64,000 nucleotides of DNA from Sphingobacterium sp. B16(2022) (GCF_012030425.1 NZ_JAAUVN010000004.1:1-64000), one strand, 5' to 3'. Numbered from the stretch's first letter, positions 8,764 to 17,644 are shown. A program made the numbers and translations. The notes: generated by a model from the letters alone, not told the origin.

Positions 8764-9753
8764 TTATCCAAGTGGTAGCTCAATTGCTTCACGTGGAACG
8801 AAATTTCCGCTATCATCCGTTATGAAACTCATCGGGCTATCTGGATCCTTAATAATCTCAAATAAAATGAAACCCCAAGGTTTCCAGAAATTTTCCAATA
8901 CCTGACCGTAAACCTTTACCTGCCAGTGATCAAAAATGGGCTTCATGGACATATCTGCCAAAGGCATCGGTTCGACATATATCATTTTTGGGGTATTGAG
9001 ATAGGTATATTCTGGAAGACGGTTGAAGAGGTATACAGAATAAAAATAACGTGCTGCTATTTCTTCAAATTGAACTGGGTGCAGTGTTTTTCCTTCTACC
9101 ATTTTTAAAACATCTTCATGGTAGATATTATTCGTTGCATTATCTTGTAAACAGGCAACAATTCCAAAGTCATTCATTCTCAAAGAAAAAATCAGGGTAT
9201 TGATTTCATCGCGATAATTAAACGTTTCCGCAGGATTATCTACTTTACTGATAAAAATTGAAAATGGATTGGTTCCTTCAAATTCCATTGGTTGCAGTAA
9301 GGACTGCAACATCGCATGCAAGTTTTTGAACTTCTGAACGAGTACCTGAGAGAAATTCATCTCTTCGCCTGTTAAGGTCTGTTGGCGAATACCGGTCTGA
9401 ATTTCATTAAATACAACACCATACAGTATTTTAGACATCCACTGAAATAGTGTGATCTGCGGTAATTCGCTTACAGCATCAAAACCTAGTGCAAATGCAC
9501 GTTCTACCTCAGATTCCATTTTTTCAATTACCAATGCGGCCTCTACGGAACAAGGAAGTTTTAGACTTTTATAAGTGACGAGAGACTCGTCTAACATCTT
9601 AAAAGGTTTTTCTTCTAAATCAAAGGCACGCATCATCCATACTGGAAAAACCTGAATTTGTTCGTCCACAGATGAAAGCTCCTTCCCTGTCAAGAAACAG
9701 GTTTGGTTATCAAACTTAAATGTTTTAAATGGATTGTATAGTGATGTTGACAT
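8764..9753 (-). CDS. Conserved-type hypothetical protein, unknown function
   Basis: I do not recognise this 329-residue soluble protein. It has no signal peptide or membrane segment. The N-terminal region contains TCFLTGKELS, whose Cys-x-x-Thr-Gly pattern recalls the first half of a metal knuckle, but I see no matching second cysteine pair. The remainder is acidic and mixed alpha/beta in character, with EEIAARYFYSVYLFNRLPEY and a final LPLG. The open frame extends upstream to a GTG at 9762, but that codon lies inside a perfect -7 promoter box, so I place the start at the ATG ending at 9753. This leaves an extremely short leader. It is monocistronic and convergent with the small membrane protein gene. 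Confidence 0.6.
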   Translation of the reverse strand: MSTSLYNPFKTFKFDNQTCFLTGKELSSVDEQIQVFPVWMMRAFDLEEKPFKMLDESLVTYKSLKLPCSVEAALVIEKMESEVERAFALGFDAVSELPQITLFQWMSKILYGVVFNEIQTGIRQQTLTGEEMNFSQVLVQKFKNLHAMLQSLLQPMEFEGTNPFSIFISKVDNPAETFNYRDEINTLIFSLRMNDFGIVACLQDNATNNIYHEDVLKMVEGKTLHPVQFEEIAARYFYSVYLFNRLPEYTYLNTPKMIYVEPMPLADMSMKPIFDHWQVKVYGQVLENFWKPWGFILFEIIKDPDSPMSFITDDSGNFVPREAIELPLG

Positions 9754-9761
9754 ATAGGGCA

Positions 9762-9769
9762 CAAAGGTA
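9762..9769 (-). promoter_or_regulatory. -7 promoter box (TACCTTTG)
   Basis: On the minus strand TACCTTTG is a perfect match to TAnnTTTG. It ends 8 bases before the ATG of the unknown protein, so the predicted transcript starts only a few bases from the start codon. Confidence 0.55.
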
Positions 9770-9866
9770 CACGTTTTATAAAAAGTAAAGTCATCACAAA
9801 ATAAACTTTGGATTCAATTTATATTATTTTATTTTCAATAATTCCTGAAAATACAAAAACTATTAT

Positions 9867-9874
9867 TACATTTG
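9867..9874 (+). promoter_or_regulatory. -7 promoter box (TACATTTG)
   Basis: TACATTTG is a perfect match to TAnnTTTG and lies 29 bases before the ATG of the GbsR/MarR-like regulator gene. No convincing -33 element is visible. Confidence 0.5.
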
Positions 9875-9903
9875 AATAGAGAAAGAAATAATCCTGGACA
9901 AAA

Positions 9904-10410
9904 ATGAAATTAGAAGAAGCAAAACAACAATTTATAGATACTTGGGGGGCATTAGGTACAGAATGGGGAATTAATAAATCTGTTGCTCAAGTACATGCCC
10001 TACTGCTCGCATCTAGTAATCCACTTTCAACTGATGAAATAATGGAAAAACTAGTCATCTCCCGAGGAAATGCGAACATGAGTATTCGACAGCTAGTTGA
10101 TTACGGTGTTGTTTATAAAAAGCATATTGCAGGAGATCGAAAAGAATACTTTATTGCTGAAAAGGAAGTACTAAAATGGGCAATGAAAATTGCAATCATG
10201 CGCAAACAAAAAGAATTAGATCCTGTCATGGACATTCTGAAACAAATTAGTGCATCCACTGAAAAAGAAACTTCAGATGATGGAAAAGAATTCCACAAGA
10301 CAGTGAAAGATATACAAGTACTAACTGACCAATTAGAAACGATTGCAAATAAGTTATTTAATACCAACAGAGGTGATTTATTAATTAAATTATTAAAATT
10401 AATGATGTAG
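9904..10410 (+). CDS. GbsR/MarR-family transcriptional regulator
   Basis: A 168-residue winged-helix regulator resembling the GbsR group of MarR-like proteins. Residues about 25-95 form the helix-turn-helix: NKSVAQVHALLLASSNPLST begins it, SRGNANMSIRQLVDYGVV holds the recognition helix, and KEYFIAEKE the wing. A C-terminal alpha-helical part (about 100-168) probably forms the dimer or ligand region. GbsR proteins in Bacilli sense choline and control osmoprotectant genes; the ligand here is unknown. It is followed after 4 bases by two paralogous small membrane protein genes, all three forming one operon, so the regulator probably controls its own operon. Confidence 0.78.
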   Translation: MKLEEAKQQFIDTWGALGTEWGINKSVAQVHALLLASSNPLSTDEIMEKLVISRGNANMSIRQLVDYGVVYKKHIAGDRKEYFIAEKEVLKWAMKIAIMRKQKELDPVMDILKQISASTEKETSDDGKEFHKTVKDIQVLTDQLETIANKLFNTNRGDLLIKLLKLMM

Positions 10411-10414
10411 CGAC

Positions 10415-10780
10415 ATGAATTATAATATAATAGCCTATGGCATATATGGTTTATTGACCATTTACATTATTCTTTTTGTGGGAAAACTTTTTCATAAAAA
10501 TGGTAGAATCTTCATCATATTTCTTTCCGGAAATAAAGAAAAAACAGCTGATACTACAAATGATATATTATTGATAGGTTATTATTTATTCAACATCGGT
10601 TATGCCATTTTACAATTTAGTTACTGGAACCAGTTAACAAGTTTTAATGAATTATTAACAAGTATAGCAATGAAAATGGGCATCTTAATCTTACTACTTG
10701 CCGGAATGCATTACATCAATATCCTTGTCATCTATATTTTATCAAAAAATAACACAAATTCTTTAACCATCAAACAATAA
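10415..10780 (+). CDS. Small integral membrane protein, paralogue A
   Basis: A 121-residue protein with about three membrane segments (near 6-23, 48-70 and 88-110). I do not recognise a named family. It aligns by eye with the next gene product: YGIYGLLTIY matches GYLIYLPIAI, IGYYLFNIGYAIL matches IGFYLMNLGFALY, and both have a loop ending in an ELL/ELI-type helix before the last membrane segment. This indicates tandem duplication. The gene starts 4 bases after the regulator stop and 4 bases before its paralogue. The pair may form a heteromeric membrane complex controlled by the adjacent GbsR-like protein; that is inference. Confidence 0.65.
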   Translation: MNYNIIAYGIYGLLTIYIILFVGKLFHKNGRIFIIFLSGNKEKTADTTNDILLIGYYLFNIGYAILQFSYWNQLTSFNELLTSIAMKMGILILLLAGMHYINILVIYILSKNNTNSLTIKQ

Positions 10781-10784
10781 AGTC

Positions 10785-11171
10785 ATGGAAAATTTAACAG
10801 TTCTCGGTTATCTTATTTACTTACCTATTGCTATAGGATTGACGTATTATGTTGCATATACGCTATTTAAAAACAGTATCGTGTATATGAATGATATTTT
10901 TGAGGGTAGACCTGAAGTTGCCAAGGCGACTAATAATCTTTTTCGCATCGGTTTTTACCTGATGAACTTAGGATTTGCACTTTACATTTTAGAAATCACC
11001 ATGTTTAAACCATCTACGCAAGAATTAATTGAAAGACTAAGCTATAAAATTGGTGGTTTTAGTATTTATTTGGGAATTATGCTTTTTGTGAACATGTTCT
11101 TATTCTTTAGAGGAAAACGTATTGCAAAACAAAGTAAAAGCACATTACCTAGTAACTTGCAAGAATCTTAA
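10785..11171 (+). CDS. Small integral membrane protein, paralogue B
   Basis: A 128-residue protein with about three membrane segments (near 7-27, 55-72 and 90-110) and a basic, serine-rich tail (RGKRIAKQSKS). It is clearly paralogous to the preceding gene product, sharing the GFYLMNLGFAL motif and segment order, but has the loop NDIFEGRPEVAKATNNL in place of that protein's NKEKTADTTND. It is the last gene of the regulator operon and is followed directly by a strong terminator. Function is unknown. Confidence 0.65.
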   Translation: MENLTVLGYLIYLPIAIGLTYYVAYTLFKNSIVYMNDIFEGRPEVAKATNNLFRIGFYLMNLGFALYILEITMFKPSTQELIERLSYKIGGFSIYLGIMLFVNMFLFFRGKRIAKQSKSTLPSNLQES

Positions 11172-11176
11172 AAAAA

Positions 11177-11213
11177 TAAAAAAGGGCATCTCTTGTGGAG
11201 ATACCCTTTTTTA
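11177..11213. terminator. Bidirectional intrinsic terminator
   Basis: AAAAAAGGGCATCTC pairs with GAGATACCCTTTTTT across a short loop with a single wobble position. It lies between the membrane-protein operon on the plus strand and topB on the minus strand and has A/T runs suitable for both directions. Confidence 0.8.
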
Positions 11214-11227
11214 TTGAGATAAACGAT

Positions 11228-13339
11228 TTACGCTACTCCTACCTTAAAATTTTCAAAAGTCAAAACAGCATCTACTGTATTTCCCTCTTTTGTCTTCACG
11301 CCTTTTAAAGTTGATGTCTTTCCTTTTTCAAGCAGGTTTTTCATCTCTTTTTCTTCCAGCATAATGCCATTCAAGGTGCGCCATATTTTGAAATCACACC
11401 CTCTTGCATAATGGTCACATTGTGCGACTTTATCAAATAACTGAATTTGCCCTGCTGCACATTTTGGACATTTTATCTTTCCTTTCTGCAACGGTTTGAT
11501 TTCTTCATGGGCAATAGAAATTCTTAATTGCAACAGTTCTTTTGTAATGCGTTCGGTGTAGTCTTTGATATGCTTCATAAAGACCTCATACGAAACTTTA
11601 TTGGCCCGCATTTCTTCCAGTTTCTGTTCCCATTTACCCGTTAGCGTTACTTTGGCTATGGAGCGGTCTTTGACCAGATTATAGACGGTCAACCCTTTAT
11701 CTGTGGGAATGAGTTTCTTTTTATCGCGCTTAATATAATCTCTTTGAAACAAGGTTTCAATAGTTGCTGCCCGCGTAGCTGGAGTTCCCAACCCACAGTC
11801 TTTCATAGCCTGACGCATTTCATCGTCATCGATTTCTTTTCCCGAAGTTTCCATTGCTTTTAACAATGATGCTTCAGTGTGTATCGGCTTTGCCTTGGTA
11901 AATCTTTCGGATAGTTCTAACGATAAGATTTCCAATAACTCTTCTGCTGTCAATTTAGGTAATTGGGCATTTTCATTATCTTGATCTTCGGTATTTTTAT
12001 CTTCATCAGGTAGTTCAACTTGATCTGCTGATAGGCGCCACCCATACTGCTTGATAACTGTTCCTTTTGCAATTAATTCGACACCTCCTGCATTGATCAC
12101 AACCGTGGTAATATCTTTTAAACAGACATCGGAAAAACTTTCTACCATACGTTTAGCAATCATATTGTAGATATTGCGCTGTTCCTGAAGCAAAGCTCCT
12201 GGCTTTTCATCTGTCACTAACAGTGCGTGGTGATCAGTTACCTTCTTCTCGTCTACAGATCTTTTATTGAGTTTTGCTCCGATTAGATTACGTGAAATCG
12301 TCGCTATACCTTCTTCTGCTGTATCTGCTAAATGTTGAAATAATGCTTCAATCTGTTCGAATACATCTTCTCCAATATAACGAGAACCTGTACGGGGATA
12401 GGTGATGACTTTTTTCTCATAAAGTGTCTGTGCTATATTTAAGGTCTGATCGGCAGAATATCCGTATTTCTTATTGGCATCCTGCTGCAGGGAAGTTAAA
12501 TCAAATAATAAAGGCGGTTGTTCTTTCGTTTCTTTTGCTTCAACTTTAGTTACTGTGGCCTCCGAGCCAATGGTAATCTTAGCAATAGCTTCTTCTGCAA
12601 CATCCTTTTTATCTATTTTTTCGGAAGTAGCTTTGAATTTGATATTCTCTTTTTCAAAACCGGCCTGAATTTTATAGAAAGTCTGGGGTTTGAAATCTTT
12701 GTTTTCTAAATATCGAGAACAAATCATGGCCAATGTAGGAGTCTGTACGCGACCAAGTGATAATAAACCTCTATTACCTGCGGCCAAGGTGATAGCCTGT
12801 GTTGCATTGATTCCAATAAGCCAATCGGATTCAGAACGGGAACGTGCTGACATATATAAACTGTCGTATTCTGTTCCTTCTTTGAGATTTGCAAATCCTT
12901 CTTTAATTGCTTTGTCCGTTTGCGAGGATATCCACAAGCGTTTAAAAGGAACTTTTGCTCCAAGGTAGTAGTAAATGTTTCGAAAGATCAATTCTCCTTC
13001 TCGCCCAGCATCGGTTGCGACGATTACTTCTTCTGCTTTATCTAGCAAATACTTAATCGTATTCAATTGCTTTAGTGCACCAGCATCATCAATTTGCTTG
13101 CCATCACGCTTTAACTTTTTTGATTCCAGTTTAAATTCTGTGGGAATAATGGGCAAATTTGCGATTGACCAATTATGAAATCCGTAAGCTTGTGGTGTAC
13201 ACAGTTGAACCAAATGCCCAAAAGCATAGGTGAAAGCATATCCATTTCCTGAAATGTAACCATCATTGGTTTCTTTTGCACCCATAACTCGGGCCAAATC
13301 TCGTGCAACTGATGGTTTTTCGGCAATAACGACTTTCAT
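11228..13339 (-). CDS. topB: DNA topoisomerase III (type IA)
   Basis: The 703-residue enzyme has a TOPRIM domain at the N-terminus (E7 in AEKPS; DAGREGE around 110-116). A type IA core follows, with the catalytic tyrosine Y314 in VITYPRTGSRY. SLGRVQTPTL (194-203) is the other hallmark motif. The C-terminus carries one zinc-ribbon-like element (KCPKCAAG, then CDHYARGC). It relaxes and decatenates DNA through a transient 5-prime phosphotyrosine. Its size fits TopB of Bacteroidota, which also occur on integrative elements, but I see no mobilisation genes nearby and read it as chromosomal. It ends at the bidirectional terminator shared with the small membrane-protein operon. Confidence 0.92.
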   Translation of the reverse strand: MKVVIAEKPSVARDLARVMGAKETNDGYISGNGYAFTYAFGHLVQLCTPQAYGFHNWSIANLPIIPTEFKLESKKLKRDGKQIDDAGALKQLNTIKYLLDKAEEVIVATDAGREGELIFRNIYYYLGAKVPFKRLWISSQTDKAIKEGFANLKEGTEYDSLYMSARSRSESDWLIGINATQAITLAAGNRGLLSLGRVQTPTLAMICSRYLENKDFKPQTFYKIQAGFEKENIKFKATSEKIDKKDVAEEAIAKITIGSEATVTKVEAKETKEQPPLLFDLTSLQQDANKKYGYSADQTLNIAQTLYEKKVITYPRTGSRYIGEDVFEQIEALFQHLADTAEEGIATISRNLIGAKLNKRSVDEKKVTDHHALLVTDEKPGALLQEQRNIYNMIAKRMVESFSDVCLKDITTVVINAGGVELIAKGTVIKQYGWRLSADQVELPDEDKNTEDQDNENAQLPKLTAEELLEILSLELSERFTKAKPIHTEASLLKAMETSGKEIDDDEMRQAMKDCGLGTPATRAATIETLFQRDYIKRDKKKLIPTDKGLTVYNLVKDRSIAKVTLTGKWEQKLEEMRANKVSYEVFMKHIKDYTERITKELLQLRISIAHEEIKPLQKGKIKCPKCAAGQIQLFDKVAQCDHYARGCDFKIWRTLNGIMLEEKEMKNLLEKGKTSTLKGVKTKEGNTVDAVLTFENFKVGVA

Positions 13340-13422
13340 ATTTTTTATTTAGATAAAATACACGATCGCGAAAAGGTGTCTTTTCACAATCCCGAAATTT
13401 TTAATATTGTATATTCTTAAGC

Positions 13423-14769
13423 TTAATCTATTGAAGGAATAATCATACCTGTTATCTTGCGATATAGATCGATGGCATAGACATCTGTCATTCCTGAAAC
13501 AAAATCCAAAACGGATCTAATTTTAGAATAAGAATCTTCTTGGTCTGTATAAAATTGATGTGGAATTAATGCTACTAATTTTTCATCGTAACTATTTTTA
13601 TTCTTTTTTAGATAAGCTGGAACAAACTCGGCCAAGAGCGCGTTCATCACTTTATAGCCCGCTACCTCAATCTGCACAACCGTAGGCGCGTTATAAATCT
13701 TCGCTACTGATATTTTATTAATTCTTTTGAGATGTGCTACGATATCAGCGTCTAGAGCATCCATCAGTGCAGATGGAAAAGTACCTTTTAAAAATTGTTC
13801 CTGCTCATTATAAAATACATCAACACATGCTTTTGTCAACGTATTGATTGCTTTTGCTCGTAACAGTGCTACTCGGCTGGCGGTATCGTAAAGAGAATCC
13901 AAACGGGCTCTTAGATCTTCTCCTCCACATAGTGGTAATAGTAAATCTTCAACTTCGGGATAAGATAAAATTTTTAAATGATGTGCGTCTTCTAAATCGA
14001 TAATATTATAGCAAATATCATCTGCGGCCTCTACGAGATAGACTAATGGATGCCGTAAATACCCCTTAGGATTCGTTGGGTCTTCCAACAATCCTAACTC
14101 TGCAGCTATCGTTTCAAAGGTTTCTCTTTCCGATGCAAAGTATCCATATTTTTTACGGTGGTGATTTTTCTTGATATGACCATCAATCGCGGCACAAGGA
14201 TATTTAACAATTGACGCTAAAGATGTATAGGTTAAAGCAAATCCTTTATCATCTTTTCCGTTGAAAGGATGTGTCAGTATTCGCAATGCATTGGCATTAC
14301 CTTCGAAATGTGTCAGATCTGCCCATTCTTCCTTCGTTACCTGTTCTTGATATTTACGACCATCACCCTCTGTAAAATAAGTCGAAATGGCAGCTTCACC
14401 GGAATGTCCAAATGCCGGATTTCCCAGATCATGAGAGAGACATGCGGCAGATACCATATTGCCGACTTCTTGTAAATAGGGATATAATTCATCAATCTCT
14501 GAATCTGCATCTTTCATCTTTGTGTAAAACAAACGTCCCAATGATCTTCCGACGCTAGCTACTTCTAGACTATGGGTAAGTCTATTGTGAACAAATACCG
14601 CTCCTGGCAACGGGAATACCTGCGTTTTATTCTGCAATCTTCTAAATGGAGAAGAAAAAATCAATCTATCGTAATCACGTTGAAATTCTGAACGTGCTAT
14701 TAAATGACTATCACTGACACGATGTTCATACCCCCAGCGTTTAGCGGATAGTAATTGTTTCCAATTCAT
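13423..14769 (-). CDS. dgt: dGTP triphosphohydrolase (HD superfamily)
   Basis: A dNTP triphosphohydrolase of 448 residues, hydrolysing dGTP to deoxyguanosine and triphosphate. The HD-domain signature is visible: RLTHSLEVASVGR holds the first histidine, and CLSHDLGNPAFGHSGE holds the HD pair. FRRLQNKTQVFPL upstream of these is also typical. The frame is open further upstream to an ATG at 14802, but a perfect -7 box (TATATTTG, 14792-14799) lies inside that extension. The start MNWKQLLSAKRW at 14769 matches the usual N-terminus of the family and leaves a leader of about 20 bases. The gene is divergent from galM. Confidence 0.88.
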   Translation of the reverse strand: MNWKQLLSAKRWGYEHRVSDSHLIARSEFQRDYDRLIFSSPFRRLQNKTQVFPLPGAVFVHNRLTHSLEVASVGRSLGRLFYTKMKDADSEIDELYPYLQEVGNMVSAACLSHDLGNPAFGHSGEAAISTYFTEGDGRKYQEQVTKEEWADLTHFEGNANALRILTHPFNGKDDKGFALTYTSLASIVKYPCAAIDGHIKKNHHRKKYGYFASERETFETIAAELGLLEDPTNPKGYLRHPLVYLVEAADDICYNIIDLEDAHHLKILSYPEVEDLLLPLCGGEDLRARLDSLYDTASRVALLRAKAINTLTKACVDVFYNEQEQFLKGTFPSALMDALDADIVAHLKRINKISVAKIYNAPTVVQIEVAGYKVMNALLAEFVPAYLKKNKNSYDEKLVALIPHQFYTDQEDSYSKIRSVLDFVSGMTDVYAIDLYRKITGMIIPSID

Positions 14770-14791
14770 ACTTGTATTTACAGACATATTG

Positions 14792-14799
14792 CAAATATA
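14792..14799 (-). promoter_or_regulatory. -7 promoter box of dgt (TATATTTG)
   Basis: A perfect TAnnTTTG match on the minus strand, 22 bases before the chosen ATG of dgt. It decides against the longer reading that begins at 14802. Confidence 0.55.
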
Positions 14800-14920
14800 C
14801 ATTTTTTGATTTTCTAAGTGCGTTGGCTTTTTCGAAATTGATTTTTTATAAATAGCAAGAATCGTTTTTTAAAAAGTTTATAATCTTTATCTTTAACAAG
14901 GAATCAAAACAACCATCATC

Positions 14921-15979
14921 ATGAGTAACTATCATTTGCCGTCTATCCATAATTTTACCAGCACTGTTAACGAGAAGAACACGCACCTTATTATTTTAAA
15001 AAATACGCGCGGGATGCAGGTTGCCCTTAGTGATTATGGTGCTCGAATAGTCAGTATCCTTGTCCCTGACAACAAAGGGAAACTTACTGATGTTGCTTTG
15101 GGTTTTAGCAATATTGATCTTTACTATCGCGCTGATGAACAATATCACGGTGTCACAGCAGGAAGATTTGCAAATCGTATCGCAAATGGAAGGTTTGAAT
15201 TAAATGGTAAAGAGTATCAGCTTCCTATAAATAATGGCATCAATTGTTTACACGGTGGACCTGAGGGTTTTCATAAAAAAATATGGGATCGTCGTGTCAG
15301 TTATGAATCACAGGCTGAATTTTACCTCGTTTCCAAAGATGGCGAAGAAGGGTTTCCTGGGAATTTGAATGTTTCGGTTACATATACGTTAACAAATGAC
15401 AATGAAATCATTATCAAATACAGAGCAGACAGCGATGAGGATACCGTGATCAATTTGACCAATCATACTTATTTCAATCTAAATGGAGAGGGATCTGGAG
15501 ATATTCTAAGTCATCAGTTAAAAATAAACTCCGATGCTTACCTTGCTGTCGATGAGAACCAAATTCCGATTGCAACAGTTCCGGTAGAAGGAACGCCTTT
15601 CAACTTTAAAGAATTTAAATCCATTGCGCAGGATATTACTGCTAATGACGAACAGCTGATTGCTGCCAAAGGATATGATCATTGTTTTGTCAACAACAGC
15701 CCTATTTCTACAGCTTGCGCTACGGCATACGCTCCGAAATCGGGTATACGCTTAGATGTTTTTACTAGTGAACCAGGGGTACAATTGTATACAGGCAACT
15801 GGATGACGGGAAATGACACCGGTAAATCTGGAAATGTTTATCTGCCCTATGCAGGTTTCTGTTTAGAAACACAACATTTTCCGGATAGTCCCAATCAACC
15901 GGACTTTCCTTCCACAGTTTTAAAAGCGGGAGAAGAATTTATATCGGAAACTCATTTTAAATTCTCTCTTGAAAAATAG
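14921..15979 (+). CDS. galM: Aldose 1-epimerase (galactose mutarotase)
   Basis: The 352-residue protein shows the GalM beta-sandwich signatures: AGRFANRIANGRF (about 86-98), NCLHGGPEGFHKKIWD (with a substrate-binding histidine), NLTNHTYFNL (with the catalytic histidine) and FCLETQHFPDSPNQPDF (with the catalytic glutamate). It interconverts alpha and beta anomers of hexoses. There is no obvious signal peptide, so it is probably cytoplasmic. It stands alone, convergent with argH; no other galactose genes are nearby. Confidence 0.9.
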   Translation: MSNYHLPSIHNFTSTVNEKNTHLIILKNTRGMQVALSDYGARIVSILVPDNKGKLTDVALGFSNIDLYYRADEQYHGVTAGRFANRIANGRFELNGKEYQLPINNGINCLHGGPEGFHKKIWDRRVSYESQAEFYLVSKDGEEGFPGNLNVSVTYTLTNDNEIIIKYRADSDEDTVINLTNHTYFNLNGEGSGDILSHQLKINSDAYLAVDENQIPIATVPVEGTPFNFKEFKSIAQDITANDEQLIAAKGYDHCFVNNSPISTACATAYAPKSGIRLDVFTSEPGVQLYTGNWMTGNDTGKSGNVYLPYAGFCLETQHFPDSPNQPDFPSTVLKAGEEFISETHFKFSLEK

Positions 15980-15987
15980 CATGAATT

Positions 15988-16028
15988 GGTTAGAAAGTTA
16001 GATTACTTTTTACACTAACTTTCTAACC
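15988..16028. terminator. Long perfect hairpin between convergent galM and argH
   Basis: Fourteen bases at 15988-16001 are exactly complementary to 16015-16028 with a 13-base loop. It lies between two convergent stops, so a bidirectional terminator is the natural reading. It lacks a T-run on either side, unlike most other terminators in this window. Confidence 0.6.
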
Positions 16029-16041
16029 GACTAATTGGTTA

Positions 16042-17373
16042 CTATTTCACCAACTGGCTCAAAGCATTTTCCACTTTGTCAAATCCAAATGCGGTGATTA
16101 CTTCTTTAAACATACGTTGTATCTGATCATTACCTAAATTACCGATACTTCCTTCATGGGTATGGTTCACTTCTTTTGATGGCTGGAATTCTCCTGCATC
16201 AATCGCAATACCAATATTTTTATAGGCTTCACGGAAAGGAACACCTTTTAGAACTTCATTATTGACAACTTCAACTGAGAATAGATAATCGTATTTTGGA
16301 TCATCTAAAACATCTTTTTTCACTGAAATATGTTCTAGCATAAACGTTGCAATTTCTAAACAATCATTCAATGACTTAAATGCAGGGAAAAGGTTTTCTT
16401 TTAGCAATTGTAAATCACGGTGATATCCAGAAGGAAGATTAGTTGTCATCAATGCGATCTCATTGGGTAATGCTTGAATTTTGTTGCAACGTGAACGGAT
16501 CAATTCAAAAACATCAGGGTTCTTCTTATGTGGCATAATACTAGAGCCTGTTGTTAAATGTGCAGGGAATGAAATGAAACCAAAATTTTGATTGATGTAT
16601 AGGGTGACATCCATGGCAAATTTTGCTAAAGTAGCCGCGATGGAACTCATCGCCTGTGCTAAGATACGTTCTGTCTTACCTCTGCCCATTTGTGCATAGA
16701 CTACATTATAATTTAAATCATCAAATCCCAATAGATTTGTTGTCATTGTCCGATTTAAAGGAAAAGAAGATCCGTAGCCAGCAGCAGATCCTAAAGGATT
16801 TTTATTACATACTTTCCATGCTGCTTTCATCAATTCCAAATCATCGACTAAACTTTCTGCATATGCTCCGAACCACAATCCAAATGAGGATGGCATAGCG
16901 ATCTGCAAATGTGTATAACCTGGAATCAGGATATCTTTATATTGTTCACTTAATTTAATCAATTGCTGAAAGAAAATCTCTGTATTACCGACCATGTTTT
17001 GGATTTCGGTTCTGAAATACAGTTTCAAATCTACGAGTACCTGATCATTTCTTGAGCGTCCGGAATGAATTTTCTTTCCTGCTTCTCCGATCCGCTGTGT
17101 TAATAACATCTCTACTTGTGAGTGTACGTCTTCAACAGAATCCTCTATTTCAAATTCTCCGGCACTAATTTCTTGATAAATATTTTTCAGTTCCTGCTGT
17201 ACAATAGCAAGGTCTTCATCGGTCATCAAGTTGATACTATTCAGCATACGAGTATGGGCCAAAGATCCCAAAACATCAGCGGCTGCTAACTGCAAATCCA
17301 TCACTCGATCATTACCTACAGTAAAAGATTCGACAAATGAATCAACATCTATATTTTTTTGCCAGATTTTCAT
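16042..17373 (-). CDS. argH: Argininosuccinate lyase
   Basis: The 443-residue enzyme of the fumarase/aspartase superfamily carries the signature GSSIMPHKKNPD with the catalytic serine loop. It also has SRNDQVLVDLKLYFR, and HTHEGSIGNL near the C-terminus. It splits argininosuccinate into arginine and fumarate, the last step of arginine synthesis. It is separate from the argC-argG-acyltransferase block at 47.8-51.0 kb. Its N-terminus (MKIWQKNIDVDSFVESFTVGNDR) differs from the usual KLWGGRF start but is the common form in Bacteroidota. A good promoter (TTG, 20-base spacer, TATTTTTG) lies 28 bases upstream of the ATG. Confidence 0.93.
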   Translation of the reverse strand: MKIWQKNIDVDSFVESFTVGNDRVMDLQLAAADVLGSLAHTRMLNSINLMTDEDLAIVQQELKNIYQEISAGEFEIEDSVEDVHSQVEMLLTQRIGEAGKKIHSGRSRNDQVLVDLKLYFRTEIQNMVGNTEIFFQQLIKLSEQYKDILIPGYTHLQIAMPSSFGLWFGAYAESLVDDLELMKAAWKVCNKNPLGSAAGYGSSFPLNRTMTTNLLGFDDLNYNVVYAQMGRGKTERILAQAMSSIAATLAKFAMDVTLYINQNFGFISFPAHLTTGSSIMPHKKNPDVFELIRSRCNKIQALPNEIALMTTNLPSGYHRDLQLLKENLFPAFKSLNDCLEIATFMLEHISVKKDVLDDPKYDYLFSVEVVNNEVLKGVPFREAYKNIGIAIDAGEFQPSKEVNHTHEGSIGNLGNDQIQRMFKEVITAFGFDKVENALSQLVK

Positions 17374-17401
17374 TTTTTTAGTACGCTATTTATATACTTG
17401 A

Positions 17402-17432
17402 CAAAAATACCATTTGAAAACAAATAAAACAA
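17402..17432 (-). promoter_or_regulatory. argH promoter (-33 TTG / -7 TATTTTTG)
   Basis: On the minus strand a TTG (17430-17432) is followed after 20 bases by TATTTTTG (17402-17409), a perfect -7 box. Spacing and sequence fit the Bacteroidota housekeeping sigma factor. Confidence 0.6.
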
Positions 17433-17464
17433 TTGAAGTTCAGGTCATACTATGGATCGATGTG

Positions 17465-17490
17465 ACAATTGATCGAATTCGATCGATTGT
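17465..17490. promoter_or_regulatory. 26-bp near-perfect palindrome upstream of argH
   Basis: The site is centred on GAATTC with arms ACAATTGATCGA and TCGATCGATTGT; only the pair 17470/17485 is mismatched. It lies about 30 bases upstream of the argH -33 element and about 120 bases before the small-RNA promoter. The symmetry and length suit an operator for a dimeric regulator, possibly an arginine regulator, but the protein is unknown. Confidence 0.45.
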
Positions 17491-17608
17491 TTTACAGTAA
17501 TGTGGGTATGATTTTATATTAATTAAAAATATTTTTATGTTAAATGTTTGTTAAAACTCAGCAAACAGCGATAGTGAGTGAGCGATTACTTTGTTTTTAA
17601 TTCACCCA

Positions 17609-17639
17609 TTGTGACAACAATTTAATTTTTATATGTTTG
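17609..17639 (+). promoter_or_regulatory. Strong promoter in ORF-less DNA (TTGTG / TATGTTTG)
   Basis: TTG at 17609-17611 and a perfect -7 box TATGTTTG at 17632-17639 are separated by 20 bases, the expected spacing. No gene follows for about 240 bases, so the transcript is probably non-coding. Confidence 0.55.
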
Positions 17640-17644
17640 TATCA

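Noticed and set aside
11228..13339. topB as a marker of an integrative conjugative element
   Set aside because: No tra, mob, integrase or attachment-site features are nearby and the flanking genes are housekeeping, so a chromosomal topoisomerase III is the simpler reading.
14770..14802. Longer N-terminus for dgt
   Set aside because: The extension contains a perfect -7 promoter box, and the shorter start matches the family N-terminus.
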